Shown here piece by piece: positions 1 to 11,881 of a DNA stretch of 64,000 nucleotides. A program made the translations under genes and the position numbers. The stretch comes from Steinernema hermaphroditum (lineage: Eukaryota; Nematoda; Chromadorea; Rhabditida; Steinernematidae), in contig CM059625.1 in assembly GCA_030435675.1 (NCBI GenBank), forward strand, positions 3,472,001 to 3,536,000, read 5' to 3'. The notes below the pieces were generated by a model. That model was not told the origin of the DNA. It made no database searches and saw only the letters and a list, made by a program, of their open reading frames with translations. Within the stretch, counting starts at the first letter, position 1. Each line of letters begins with the position of its first letter.

Positions 1-3000
1 TGTTTCTGGTCTCGAAAACAATCCTTTCTCATTCGTCGGATTCCTCACAAATGACGGCTAACAAAACAGAAAAACATCGTCAGAACTCCAATTGTACCCA
101 CCATCCTCCGCTCGAGCACCTGCTACTTATTCTTACTAAAGTTATAAATAATGTACGGTGCGAAAGTTTATGTATTCATTTCGAATTTTCAAAACGATCA
201 AAGTGAACAATGCCTTGAAATGCTGTAGGATGCATACCGTACCAGTGCAACAAAAGTTCATTCAAACAACCTTGGTTGTATTGTACACATTCTACGCTAA
301 AAAACAAGAAAAGAAAAACATCAAATGTGCAAAAAAGTGCAGAATCTACTGCCACACAAAATGCCGTTGTAGAACGCTTACCATAAAACAAAAAGGACAT
401 GCATCGAGAATGCCTCCGAAGCTCAAACAACGGCCCCTTATTTTGTCGAGATCCTAACAAATGGTCGTTCAACTGCCGGCGGATGAGGCAAATTAGCGCT
501 TGCGCGTCATTGCCACGAACACAACACTCGGTCGCACTCGAGAAGATCCCAAAAACGCTTCACAAATAACAGCCCTCAAAGCATTTCGAAGCGCGACGGC
601 CCGCCGCCTCGCCAACTCGAACTGAACGATCGCAGGCTATCTCTACAGTGGCTGTGCGCCGGATCACCGGAAGCCCGATGTCAATGAGCGGCGGGAACCG
701 GATATGCGCCGGTGAACAGATCTCGAAGACGTGGAGGACTGTCAAGAGGCGAAACCGGATGGTTAAAGGTTAGGCACAAGCTAAATCCACGGAGGTGGAT
801 CCGGTTATGCAAACAGAGTGGGAGCAGGAGAGCCGGTGATTGGCATTGGAACCGAGAAAAAAGATCAGATCAGCGCTTCATGTTTCCAAATTAAACATCC
901 CAAGTGGTTACACATTTAGTAAACCACTAAATTGTCGTAATTCCCCCGAAATAATCTCACGAGAAAGCATGCATATTTATGAGATTCCGGGGAATGTCGC
1001 CGTGAGCATTCACAATTAAGGGGCACTCCAATGGAGCATACGAAAAATGAGTGTCGTAATGGAGCACCTTCGCTGCGAAGGGGGTAGATGGTATTGTTCT
1101 TTAAGCAACTTCTTAGATTGCATCCCTGCAGAGGTGATTGTCTAGACAAAGAGTCTGTATAACTTAGGTTTATCAGTTAAGATATAAAACATGGAAACCA
1201 GTAAGAAATATGTATAAAATGGACAGCATCTGCTGATTCATATGCTCATGATTCAAGAGGTTCATGGACACATCAAATGCCAAAGCCGGAGATTGCTTAC
1301 GGAAGGAATCTCAAAATTCATAACCGGAAATAAGGCGTTTCGCAACATAAAACGACCGGGTCCGCCCGTCGTGGAATAACAATTCGCGCGTTTACGACCA
1401 AAATACGACGAGGACGGATTGGAAAGAAATAAAATGTTGTCGGAAATTGCCGCCAAGTGGAATGTAAATTTAGTGGTTGTGGTTTTCTTTACAATGCCAA
1501 CAATGTGGAATTCTTCGCTGAGAATTGAAAATATCTTAGCACATTTTTTCTCTGTTGGTGCTACGGTGTTTTTGGAAGGAAATTGCAGCCTATCAAGGGG
1601 CAATTTTTGCAGCTGTGTATTATCTCTAGTAGAGTTGTATGGGTCCGGGTTTCGGGTTTGTGTGCTCGCACAACTCTGATCTCTAGTTGGATAGAAGCAG
1701 TTTACGAAGAGCAACTACACCCAAAAAAGAAAGTCTACAATCATGCAGTGCTGCAGTCCCATTATGGTAAAGGCAACAAGAGGATACAGACAGAGACTGC
1801 TCTCTGCTCAGCCAACAAAGAAGCCCCCTCCCCCTCCCCCCTTAAGAGTAGTTCGTGTCGTTGTCGACCTCAAAGTGTTGCAACTTGTGTGCAAACATAA
1901 CGCCGTGCAATTGAGGACATTCTTTCATCACGTCGCTAAATTTGTGAAAGATACCAGGCCCCCCCCCATAGCTCACAGAAATGTAGAAAACAATCGTCGT
2001 CCAGATGTCAAGGTTATCCAGATTTTTTATACCTTTTGGTGACTAAGGTGAAAACGAAATATATACAAGACCAAATAGCAAATCAGTAAAGCTAAAAAGC
2101 TCCATAGTCCCTTATAGACATTACACTTTAAGCGCTATTGTCCACCAAGTCATTTCTCTTCCAATTCCGGGCTTAACTGACGACAGCGGGATAAAAACAT
2201 GTTACCACCAGGAAGTCGTTTTTCGCCACCACGGTTCATCGACTAGCTGGCAGCAATTGGCACTAATTTGATGACGTCAAAACAAACATAACATATGCAT
2301 TCCGCCATCAGATTTGGAAATAACAGCAGAAAGTGTCAGGAAATGGGTTTTTTGGTAATACTCTGCTGAAGTAGATGGACCACTTTGTGACTGCGCGTTA
2401 TAGTCCACAAAAAATGCGACCATATACCATAGAGAAGACACGCTATAGACCATAGGCAAACATGAGCAGTGGCCTTTAAACCAATGCGTCATAATCGATA
2501 CTGTAGACTGAAATCAGGACCCTCGGAAAGAGATATATCAAATACGCGCCATGTCAACTACGTCATTCCACTTTGGAGTTTGGAGCATAGAAGTCCACTG
2601 AGACGAGCATCGACATCATCCGAACATAATTTGATTTGCTACAAGTCAAATCAAACCATCGAGCAAACACTGACGCCCACGGTCTCATCGGCAAAAAGTA
2701 CAATTTGAAACGAAAACGAAAGTTTGAAGAGGAGCGGCCATTAAATGCTTCGTCTCGTTAACGGTGGGAACGCGTGGAAACCACCGACGATACAGCGATA
2801 CATGTTTGTTTGAGCATGGTGAAAAAAGGGCGAAAATTTATGCAAGTCACAAACGTGCACAATCGCTCAAGGGCAATTGAGAGCGGCGAAAAATGGCGCT
2901 TACGCAAACACGGTCAGCTCCGGGAGGCGACGAGGTTCCCGACACCCAATTGTCACACCCGCAATTCACTCACGTTCAGCACAATACATCGACTCTTCGA

Positions 3001-4013
3001 CGGTTCAGACTCGTTATGGTCGAAGTGGCAAACCACACTGACTGTGTCGTAGGCGGCGGCGTCGCCGATTATGTAAATTTTATAATCTTTTATGTGGAAC
3101 AAATGGAACTTTTACGGACGCGCGGCCGTTCGCTATTTGCACTCCCGACAGTGCCATGGACGCCGCGGAGGGCTGACCGAAATGGCGACGATCAGCGGAG
3201 TCATCAGCATCAATCATCGGCCTCGCGTCCACCAATTGAAAGCTTGTGCGGGAAAACAAAGAACAGCGCCTCCGGTGATGATGCTCTAAGTAAACTGCAG
3301 ACGATAATCCCGTTGAGTGGGGCGGGAGTCTGGAAGAGGCGAGACAAGAATGCCGATGATGTTGCTATTCATGACCCACAAACATATTGCCGTTTGTCAC
3401 TCATTGAAAGGAAACAAAAATAGTGTGTGAAACGTATACACCTCAGATACCAGAAATAGACAGTGCGGCGTTATAAGATCAAGGGAATGTGCTGGTGTTG
3501 GATTAAGTTCCAAAAATATTCATTTTTCACTTTTGCCAAAAGGAATATACTGATCGTTTTGGTGTTTGAACACTGCCAAGCATGTACATTAATAAACAGT
3601 ATTGTTCAGGTCGTTTCTAGCAAAAACAACACATATTTTGGATTCCATAACGAGCCGCTGTGCAACATGACCGGATTACAACAGGGCGTCAACATGTCCT
3701 TGACATCTACCCATTTCAAAACAAAGAAGACCAACGGCTTCTCTCTTTCTGTGCAGAACCGAAGGTGGGAAAGCTGAAAACAAAGGTTAAGCATTGCTTT
3801 CATGTTACCCTCAAATAGGTACAGCCATAGGTCCAGTTCAAATGACCCTAATGGATTCGGAGCCTTAGAATACCAGCAAAGAGTAGAGGTTTCGTTAAGA
3901 CCATGTTTCAACACCCAAAATGAGCGAAATAAGCCCAGCTTCTGCAATTTCTCACTCAATTCTAAATTCCGCGGTACCTTGCAGAAAAAAAATCCGTTTC
4001 GTACAAATAGCGC

Positions 4014-4194
4014 ATCACAAAACCGGCCTTCAATCATATCGTTGTGGGACTCAAAAATTTGATGCAAATGCATTGAAAACGACGGGACGAGCGCACGAAG
4101 CATGTTCGCCCGTCGTTTTCAACGCGTTGGATCAGATCTTTGGGTAGATAGATCTTTGGCCCACACCGAGATGATTGAAGGCTAATTTTGTGAT
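4014..4194. mobile_element. Foldback (MITE-like) element, 181 bp
   Basis: The outer arms are inverted copies: ATCACAAAACCGGCCTTCAA at 4014 against a right end whose reverse complement begins ATCACAAAATTAGCCTTCAA. Inner arms GAAAACGACGGG and CCCGTCGTTTTC face each other around a 20-base centre. No protein is coded. I could not identify a flanking target duplication or assign a superfamily. Its core resembles a second site near 62217. Confidence 0.65.
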
Positions 4195-4431
4195 CAAAAA
4201 AAACAGAGTATACTAGCCAACAGACGTCGTTGGTCGTCTGTAGACACCATTTCTGTCTACAGCACAAGACAGTTAACTAATCCTATTTCAAGTAGCCGGC
4301 CGAGCAAAGAACACCCACTTAAAGGCGACGCAATAAACTGTAGCGAACGCACAAAAGACTGTCGGCAGAAACGCCGCGCCGAGCATCCAGAACCGCCTTA
4401 CCAATTCCGGTACGCACTCAGCAATCGTTCC

Positions 4432-4437
4432 TTTATT
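4432..4437 (-). terminator. Possible polyadenylation signal AATAAA for the CCCH/CHY gene
   Basis: AATAAA on the minus strand lies about 430 bases downstream of the stop codon at 4863. It is the nearest canonical hexamer I noticed. The distance is long for a nematode 3' UTR, so the assignment is tentative. Confidence 0.3.
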
Positions 4438-4862
4438 GGCGCCAATTGTCGGCCGTCGACGACGTCGTCTAATTGGCATGTTGAAGACAAGACGAAGCTT
4501 CCACACCTACCGTGGATGTGCGGCCTGCTTGCTTCACAGTCACAAATATTAGTTCCAATTTGCATAATTAATTAGGCGAAACAAATAGACGACGTCGTTG
4601 GCAAGACGCTGTTTACCACAGCCATGCCCGAGAGGCCCGTAAACGCCGTTTGTCTCTGTCATCTGTCTGCTCGCAATCTGGGTCACAGCGTTTTGTATTT
4701 CACTTTTTTCCCGTTTAAAGCGCCAAATCACAGGTTAACATCGCAATGATAGCAGTACTCTCTAACACTAATCCGTTCTTGTGTTCGAGACAGGTGAGCA
4801 GACCTTCGGTACCTTCGGAATTTGGTAAAACCAGCGTCGAGTAGAATCGTTTTTAGCCACTG

Positions 4863-7536
4863 TCATTTTGCCTGAAATAAACATCGAATGATGATTTGAC
4901 GGAGAGTACTATAAATACCGAGTGCCTTACACTTTGGATTCCAGTCCTCTTCTTTGGTACGGTTTTCAAGGCGCTGTTCTTATATTTACGATCGTCATTT
5001 CTAAACAGAAATTTGAGAAGAGAAGAACTGATGGTGACATACCGGGACATTACTAATTTTTCGCGGCAGCCGCGCCCGCCTTCCCAGTGTGAAGATTTCG
5101 ATTTTGTGGTTGTTTCCTTGCAGTTCGTGCAAGGTTTGTCCTTGGAGAATGGCTGAAATAAGTTGCCATTATTCGCATTTCCACTCTACGTGCAAACGGC
5201 AATTCAAAGCACGGAAGTCTGCAAAAAAAAACGGTAATTTTGGCTGTCAATTCAAAATAAGGACCTCTAAAGTTTTCACTCAAAAGAACACAAATGAAAA
5301 CGATATCTTTGATTTGAAATGGCGCCTTTTTGTTGCTCTATTGAAGGTATACCGGGTCAAACAAGCTCACGATGGAAGTTGACTGCCTACCTGTTCATGG
5401 CTACACGATCCGCAAATCATTCTAGTGGCAAACTTCATTTCATGGCCCATTCCAGCCTCCTCATGGCAGACATCACAAGGGAACGTCTTTCCACAGCACG
5501 GGAATCTGCAAATCACAGAGTACTACATCAACCCAGTTTCCTTATTGTTACCTCAACCATCTGTAGCTCTTCTTGTAGTGTTTGCAGGTTCCATTTTCCG
5601 GCAAAGGTTGTCCAACAACGATGCAAGGGCCCAGCTCGGCCTTCTTCTTCTTCGGCGCTCGCGGAACGGATTTGTCTTCCCGAGAGATTAGGGCGAAGTT
5701 ACCGTTGAACTTCGCGCCGAAGATGGCAAATTCGCATTTGGTGTGACAGTCATGGCACCAACTCTTGTTGACAACGGCGCTGGTCAAGTTCTAAATCAGT
5801 AGGATCATAGAATGTGATTTGCGAAATGAATGAACTTACACACACATCGACCTCACGGTTGCAGTTCAAGCACGACGCACGGAATCTGCTGTCCATAATC
5901 ACAAAGTCGAGTGGTCTACATCCCATAAAGTGAAGATATCCGAGCAGATCCGAGTGTTGATGAACCAGCTCGGACTGGAACAGTACTGATTGTCCAACTT
6001 TGCACTGTGTGCAGCGATTCTGTCTCTTAGCTCCGTCTTTGCACTCCAGATACTGCTGGCCGGGACATTTGAGACATTTAATGGCGAGCATGATGCTTAG
6101 AGCCTTCAAAGTACCGATGTTTCCCGTATTGTCAGTCCATTGAAGACGCATTCTGATGGCACTTGGCGAGTCCCTATTTTCTTCATCACTTTCCGATGCG
6201 TTCGCATGAATTATATTTGATCCGGCAGCCACGTTTTCCTTCTCAACTTCGTCGTCACCATCATCGTGATTGAACGGCTGTAGATCGGGTTTTATTGGTT
6301 CGTCATCCTTGATTTCAGTTTCCTGCTCCACTGACGACAACTGGACAACTTTGATACCACAACTTTCAGCCTCTTTCACCAGCTTCGTTTTTTTGAGCCC
6401 GGTAACGAACAGGTTGAAGATGTGCCGGTCGATAGCGTGAATGAGCCATTTAGTCATATTCTCGAATCGGTCTTCGGCCGCGAACATGGATATCCTTTTC
6501 TGAAAAAATCGATACGTATCTCGTTGTATTGATGTAATGAGAAGGATGCAAATCTTAGATTATTGCAACGCGTAACTCTTACCGTTATCAGTTCGTTGAT
6601 CTCCACATCCATATGAGCACAGAGCACTTCCGGAAGAAAAGCTGTTCGTACAACGATGATTTTCGGGTCCACATATGGGTGATCTTTAAAGATCAAAAGT
6701 TTGAAATGAAGCTCTCTGACATCAAACACCTAAACATACGAAAGATTATACATACACACAAACTACATTTATAATCGTCTTACCCAGTCGGGGTGCGTTA
6801 CTTCATATGGGAATGTAACTTCCGTTCCGGTGTCCACTTCGACGATTCTCGAGCTCGCGTAGCGGCGACGGAAGTAGTGGATGTCCGAGGATCGAATTTG
6901 AAGATGCATAGTCGTTCCCTTGTCGGCGAGCGAACAAGCGGGTTTCTTGGGACGCACAGCAGCGCGGCTAGTTGTCGGTTTCGGTGGAATTATGATCTGA
7001 GGGGCTTGCGGTTGAGTAGGGACTTCTTGGACTCCATTTGTGTCGAGAAGTGTGACGTCTTCTGGCGTCGTGTGCTCAGGCACAGCAGCTACTTCAATAT
7101 TGGCCGGATTCGACGTATCGTGAAAGAAACGGCAATGTTCACCCTTCCAGCACTTAGCCGACAAGAAGAACCGACACGTAGCAGACAGCTTATTCTTGTG
7201 TCGCTTCTGCCGGATCAACGTTGTAGCAGTGGTCAAATCGATTGATGTCCGTTCCGCAACGGCCGCTCCGTTCCGCGTCGTCTGGCTTTCATGCGAATAT
7301 TTACAGTTCTCTCCGTATTCGCACTTTCCAGCAAAGAAGTAGCGGCAAACAGCTGATGGCGGCTTCTTCGCGTCGCGATTAGCAGCAGTACGTCCACGGT
7401 TGTTGCGGCGGCGGTTTTTCTGTTCTGCCTCTGCAGATGGAAGCGCGGCATCGTGAGGCTGCGTCGGTTCGGGCCGGACGACGGGAAGCGCAAAGGCGGC
7501 GCCGGCGGCGGAAGCTGAGTCGTTGGCAGCGGCCAT
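4863..7536 (-). CDS. CCCH / RWD-like / CHY zinc-finger protein, 8 exons, 700 aa
   Basis: Coding exons in transcription order: 7536-6784, 6729-6583, 6499-5840, 5790-5552, 5505-5391, 5152-5043, 5000-4931 and 4871-4863. All junctions are GT..AG and phases agree; 2,103 bases give 700 residues plus TGA. Two CX7CX5CX3H fingers sit at residues about 64-82 and 121-139. Residues about 205-340 look RWD-like (a HPYVDP turn after a beta-rich stretch, then a helical part). An acidic linker follows, then paired cysteines (CLKC about 442, CTQC about 463). The C-terminus, about 589-665, is a CHY finger with GTCKHY, RFPCCGKTFPCDVCH, MICGSC and KPCTNC. CCCH fingers usually bind RNA and CHY fingers bind zinc, some in ubiquitin ligases; there is no RING here, so a role in RNA metabolism is inference. 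The start is the first ATG after the acceptor at 7574-7575. The last exon codes only two residues and the stop, so the extreme C-terminus is the least certain part. Confidence 0.88.
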
Positions 7537-7573
7537 CCTTTCCGAAAACGAACGCTTGATCAAAGGTGATAAT

Positions 7574-7575
7574 CT
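7574..7575 (-). promoter_or_regulatory. Probable trans-splice acceptor of the CCCH/CHY gene
   Basis: On the minus strand CTCCTTTTCAG lies 38 bases upstream of the ATG at 7536. No coding exon with a compatible donor is seen upstream. The open frame continues through this site to an ATG at 7617, but that ATG would be removed with the outron. This decides the start at 7536. Which spliced leader is used cannot be told from the sequence. Confidence 0.6.
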
Positions 7576-9246
7576 GAAAAGGAGATGATCATCGTCAACA
7601 ATGTTCGGACCACACACGTTGAAAACGACGTTCCTGCAGCACGCGACGGTGTTCGGCAGAGATGTTCACTCGCGTTCGTTGACGAAAGGTAATGCACGCA
7701 AAAATCAAAAGTTCAGCACCATCAGGAGAAGCACGTGTAGGCAGCCGACCGACCAAGAAACCAAATTAGCGAACGAACCGGGCATGGTGAACTAGAAAGG
7801 AGGTGTAGTTCGACGACTGCCCACCGGTTGCACAACGATTGCACAATGAGGCTGCGAGATAGTGACGTCACGTGCCGCGGTGCATGACGTTGCCGTTCAG
7901 AGTTGTCTGAATAAAGTTTAAAGACTAAGATGAGTCAGCGAGCGCGGTTCGGCACGAACTGAACGAGCAACACGAAATCTAAAGTGTTCCCACAGCTCAC
8001 TTTGCACGTGTCGGGTGAAAATTGCATATTTGGAACGCCACGCTTCGGCGAAGAAAGATAAGATCGGCGGATCACATGTGACGATGTATTGTTTCATAGC
8101 AACTCAGCGTAATATCACGGAGACAACAATAAAAGACCAATATAGCCAAAGCGTGCTTAAAAATTCGGATAACACCATACAAATTGAGTTATAGAATATC
8201 AGCAAACACTGACCAAGAAGACCGCCGCCCTTTGGCAGTGACCATATGGGCGACGTTTTGGTCAACGGTCAATACCCATTCCCGACCAAAACATAAAACA
8301 CACGGGCACTTAGAAGAGTGCATACATTTCTGACCAATTCGCCAAAAATCGATTTTCAAAGAGATCACTTCGAGCATCGACTGATCCGGGCGCATCAAAA
8401 ACTAGAATAGCCGGCGGCGAATTGCCAGAAATAGCCCAGTTTTTCTCGCAAACCAGGCGCGTGAGACAAAGCGGAAATCGCACATAGCGAAGAGATTGAG
8501 GTCGCGTGCGATCTGTGGTCAACTGCTGTGTGCACGGCAAACATTTTGAGATCTGAGAGCATCAGCGCTGGCAAGATCGCAAGTGCTATGGGCCGATTTA
8601 CAGCGTTCGTTTGAAAAAACGCGATTGTGTTCCGCAATTGACACTGCAAGCCTTTCGTGGCGGGGCCCACTGCCGTAACCTTTCTTTATCACTAAATTGT
8701 GAAACCTGCATAGACCGTGGTGTTTTTAACTAGCGAACCGCATCTAGGCACCTCTGCGGAGAAGCGTGAAGAATCTGATGAACAGAGAGTATTTCTGTTA
8801 CACTGGTCAGAGGGCCTATCTTCAGTTCAGCTCTGCTCTTCTGCCATATTTTGATGGTACATTCAGAAACTTGAGCCGTCAGATAGCTTGCTTCCACTTA
8901 TCTCTTTTGTCTTCTTACCGATCTCACGCTCTGGGAAGTAATTTCCCAGACTTATGCCAAAAGAACCCTCTCCTGGGACACTCTATACAAACATGAAGAA
9001 AGTTTCGACAGATTCCAAAATGTTCGTCATATATCTGGCTCCCAGTGTGTGTCTCAAGCAGGAAAGCTAATAACATGCTGTGAAAGCCACCCAAAATGTA
9101 CATCGAAGAGAGACGGTGGAGTCACACAGTACCTCAACTAAAGAAGTGAACAACTACATGCTCGATTCATCTAATCTGTCCTGTCTTAATGACTATAAAC
9201 GCGGCTGCGCGCGAATTCGCGCCCTCCAGGTACTAAAAGCCAATTA

Positions 9247-9346
9247 GGTGCTCATGCAAATGATTGAAGTTGGGACCAAAAAACTGTAGCCCTGCGGGCG
9301 GCAAGATTGGTGCTCATTCAAATGACTGAAGTTGTCCAAAAAACTG
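9247..9346 (+). repeat. Imperfect direct duplication, about 40-bp units
   Basis: GGTGCTCATGCAAATGATTG at 9247 and GGTGCTCATTCAAATGACTG at 9309 each continue through GAAGTT to CAAAAAACTG, with a small gap difference. A 22-base spacer separates the units. The first copy contains ATGCAAAT, an octamer-like site, but no regulatory role is shown. Confidence 0.6.
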
Positions 9347-9448
9347 CAAAGCGAAAAAATACGCTAAAAACGGCACAAAAACTGTAAAGAAACGCAAAGC
9401 CTTGCGTTCCCAGAGATATGGTGGAAGTATAGTGCTACCATCTCACCT

Positions 9449-9518
9449 GCTTGTGTGGCTCATTGCGAACGTTGTCTGTTTGTAAGCGGCGGTGCCGGGT
9501 TCGGTTCCCCTCGGGTCC
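9449..9518 (+). repeat. tRNA-like sequence (pseudo-tRNA or SINE head)
   Basis: An A-box-like TGGCTCATTGC begins at 9456 and a B-box-like GGTTCGGTTCC at 9498. The 42-base spacing is that of a real tRNA. The acceptor ends do not pair and the anticodon arm is poor, so this is not a functional tRNA. It could be a decayed tRNA gene or the head of a tRNA-derived SINE. No clear tail or flanking duplication was found. Confidence 0.35.
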
Positions 9519-10632
9519 TTGTTTTGTGGGGGTGTTTTCCCCGTGCTCACGGAAAAACACACACACAAACAGACCAACGGACCCGTCGATTCTCCATTTA
9601 TATATAGGGGATCCAAGAAGATAACGCTTGAGAATTCGTCTTTCCAAGAATAAAGTACCGAGAGTTAAGCATTAAAACCAAATGCGAGCTCATGTATTCA
9701 TACAACGACATCGTGACACGAACATAAAACGAATCAGAAGCTTGAAATTCAGCGTTTTAGCCCTTACATGTGCTACAAACACTTGATAATACAGTGCTAT
9801 ACGTGTTATGTTATGGATCGACCAAAGCAGATACAAAGAACAGAATACAACGAAAGCAAATCACTCATCCGACCCCTACTTTCGCAGGTTCACAATACCC
9901 AACTCGCACGACACGATAACAGAACACTCACATAGAGGTCCAAATATTAACGATAAGGCTCGCAACTGCGTCACTCATGAGGTGATAAGAAAACGGAAGT
10001 GTCGACTTCAGGGCAAAGTGGAGCTTGCACTCACGGCCTCGGCACGGGGAGTATCAAAACATCCCATTCCTCACGGGAGTGAACGCCACTCATGCTGCTT
10101 CAATGGTTGAGCGGTCGGGTTCGCTGAGTGATCATTAATCCTGAGGGAGGGCGCAAGTAACAATCGCCCTTCGCGTCGACCGGTCACGAACTTAGAAGCA
10201 TGATGTGATTTATGCCGCGCCGCCGCGAACGCGTATGGTTTGCTACCGTATCTCTTTATATATCGCGCGCATTTTATCAACGCATCGCTTTTTTCCAATC
10301 CGCTCTTGCCTCGCACCGACAGATGTTTTGCGCGAAGGCGTACATTGAATGGATGATTGTAAACTGCTATTTTGATTTTCAGAGCAGTCGAACGGCGAAG
10401 CCGGGTCAGTTCTCGTAATGCCGGCCGTGGATCACACGGCGCCTTGACCGATCATTCGCGGAATTATTTTTGTATCGGCTTCGGCAGCTTCCGAAGCGTC
10501 GTCGACCTTCGCTTTGACCGCTCACCGGTGGCAATATTTATATGTATATGGGGTGAACGGCTTAGGTATGGTCGTGTAATTAAGGGGAACGTTTCATTTT
10601 TCGTGAAACGGTTGTATTCGGTGGGTTCAAAC

Positions 10633-10685
10633 TAGGGATGCACCGGCACGAAAAAAAACCGGAACCGGAACCGGATGCATCCCTA
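10633..10685. mobile_element. Minimal hAT-type MITE, 53 bp, with 8-bp target duplication
   Basis: The element starts TAGGGATGCACCGG and ends with the inverted TGCATCCCTA. It is flanked on both sides by GTTCAAAC (10625-10632 and 10686-10693), a perfect 8-base target-site duplication. TAGRGATG-like ends plus 8-base duplications are the hallmark of hAT transposons. It has no coding capacity and is almost entirely the two termini around a short A-rich centre. The perfect duplication suggests recent insertion. Confidence 0.88.
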
Positions 10686-11881
10686 GTTCAAACGTAACTG
10701 GAAGTTCATGTGCTAGGCAATTTTTCAAATCTATTGATCGCTCGGTGATTGATTCTAACATTACCAGTAACCATCGATTTCGGTTAGGCGTTAACGAATT
10801 AATAGGATCACATTTAGATGAACAGACCACTTTCTAATACCTTCCAAGCGAGATAAGGTACTTGCATTGGAACATGTTTTGCACAGTCAGAAGTCAGTCA
10901 TACAAATACGTGCTAACAATCAAAGCGGATGCTAACAATGAAGGGCTGCTATAGCACGCTATACACTCCGTTACAAGCGATGCTTCAAATGCACGTCTGG
11001 CTAAAATATGACAGTGGTAATTATAACATAATAAAGTGATCAGTGACACACGATGACGTTCCATCTACTCAACACCGTGATGAATGGGAAAATTACCGAA
11101 ACGTCCCTTTCGTCCTGTATTTTCGTTGTACACATTCATCACGGTTTTCGACTATTTTTGAAAACATCTCACCACGTTCTAACCTTGGTCGGAACGCGGT
11201 TCCGTGCGTGTTATGTCCTAGTTTCGACCGCCCCAACTCACTCCTTCTGTTGGGTACACCTTTGTTTACTTGACCAAAATTGAGAGCTCAATCACTTCGG
11301 CGCGCTATGTGTACATGCTGTTATGATTCACAGTGAGACTGTCACTGAACCGGTCTGGGAAGGGAACCATTTCAGGGTTTCAAGTATAGGCACTGACTGT
11401 GAATTAGAAGTGTTGCATCATGGAAATTGTTGTGATGCTGGGTTGGCAGAACAGGACGAGTCCTTTACTTGAGGCACACACGAATGTACAATAACTCAAT
11501 GACACAAGCTACATATAGGGTGATGGAGGCACATAGGCTGCCTGTATACTGTCCGATTTGCCTTGAACAGAAATTAGGTTTCTTACATTTAAAATTCGGC
11601 AGTTCACTGTTAGATCATTCCAGTCCTAGATCATAAATGTTGAGAAGATCATAATCGTTAAAGTATACGTACAGATCGGCAGCAATGTCAAATTTTTCAA
11701 AGCGAGTTCATTGTCTGTTCAGTTGCACGGTAATGATCACTCAAGAGGCCAGAGGACTCGTTCTTCCATGCCGCTGAAAACCTCTTCACCACCATCCGAT
11801 TTCTACGCAGTGACCACTGAAGCTGCCGAAAGTTCGCTGCAATGCAAGTCAATCTAAATTCAGTTTTGTCAAGATAAATAT

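Larger units (their letters stand above)
1..4862. other. Intergenic; no supportable gene
   Basis: Open frames here are short and lack flanking splice sites or recognisable domains. The longest (minus strand, 3606-4103) runs into the foldback element. Low-complexity stretches include a C-rich run near 1830-1850. The 3' UTR of the CCCH/CHY gene must occupy the right end, possibly to about 4420. Confidence 0.5.

Noticed and set aside
3606..4103. 165-codon open frame on the minus strand
   Set aside because: It runs into the foldback element and has no recognisable domain. It is also open on the opposite strand over much of its length, so I treat it as chance.
7537..7617. Upstream ATG at 7617 as the start of the CCCH/CHY protein
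   Set aside because: A strong acceptor (CTTTTCAG) lies between it and the ATG at 7536, so the upstream ATG should be removed with the outron.
9435..9647. Minus-strand frame containing EGNRTRHRRLQT
   Set aside because: It is antisense translation of the tRNA-like sequence, not a protein.
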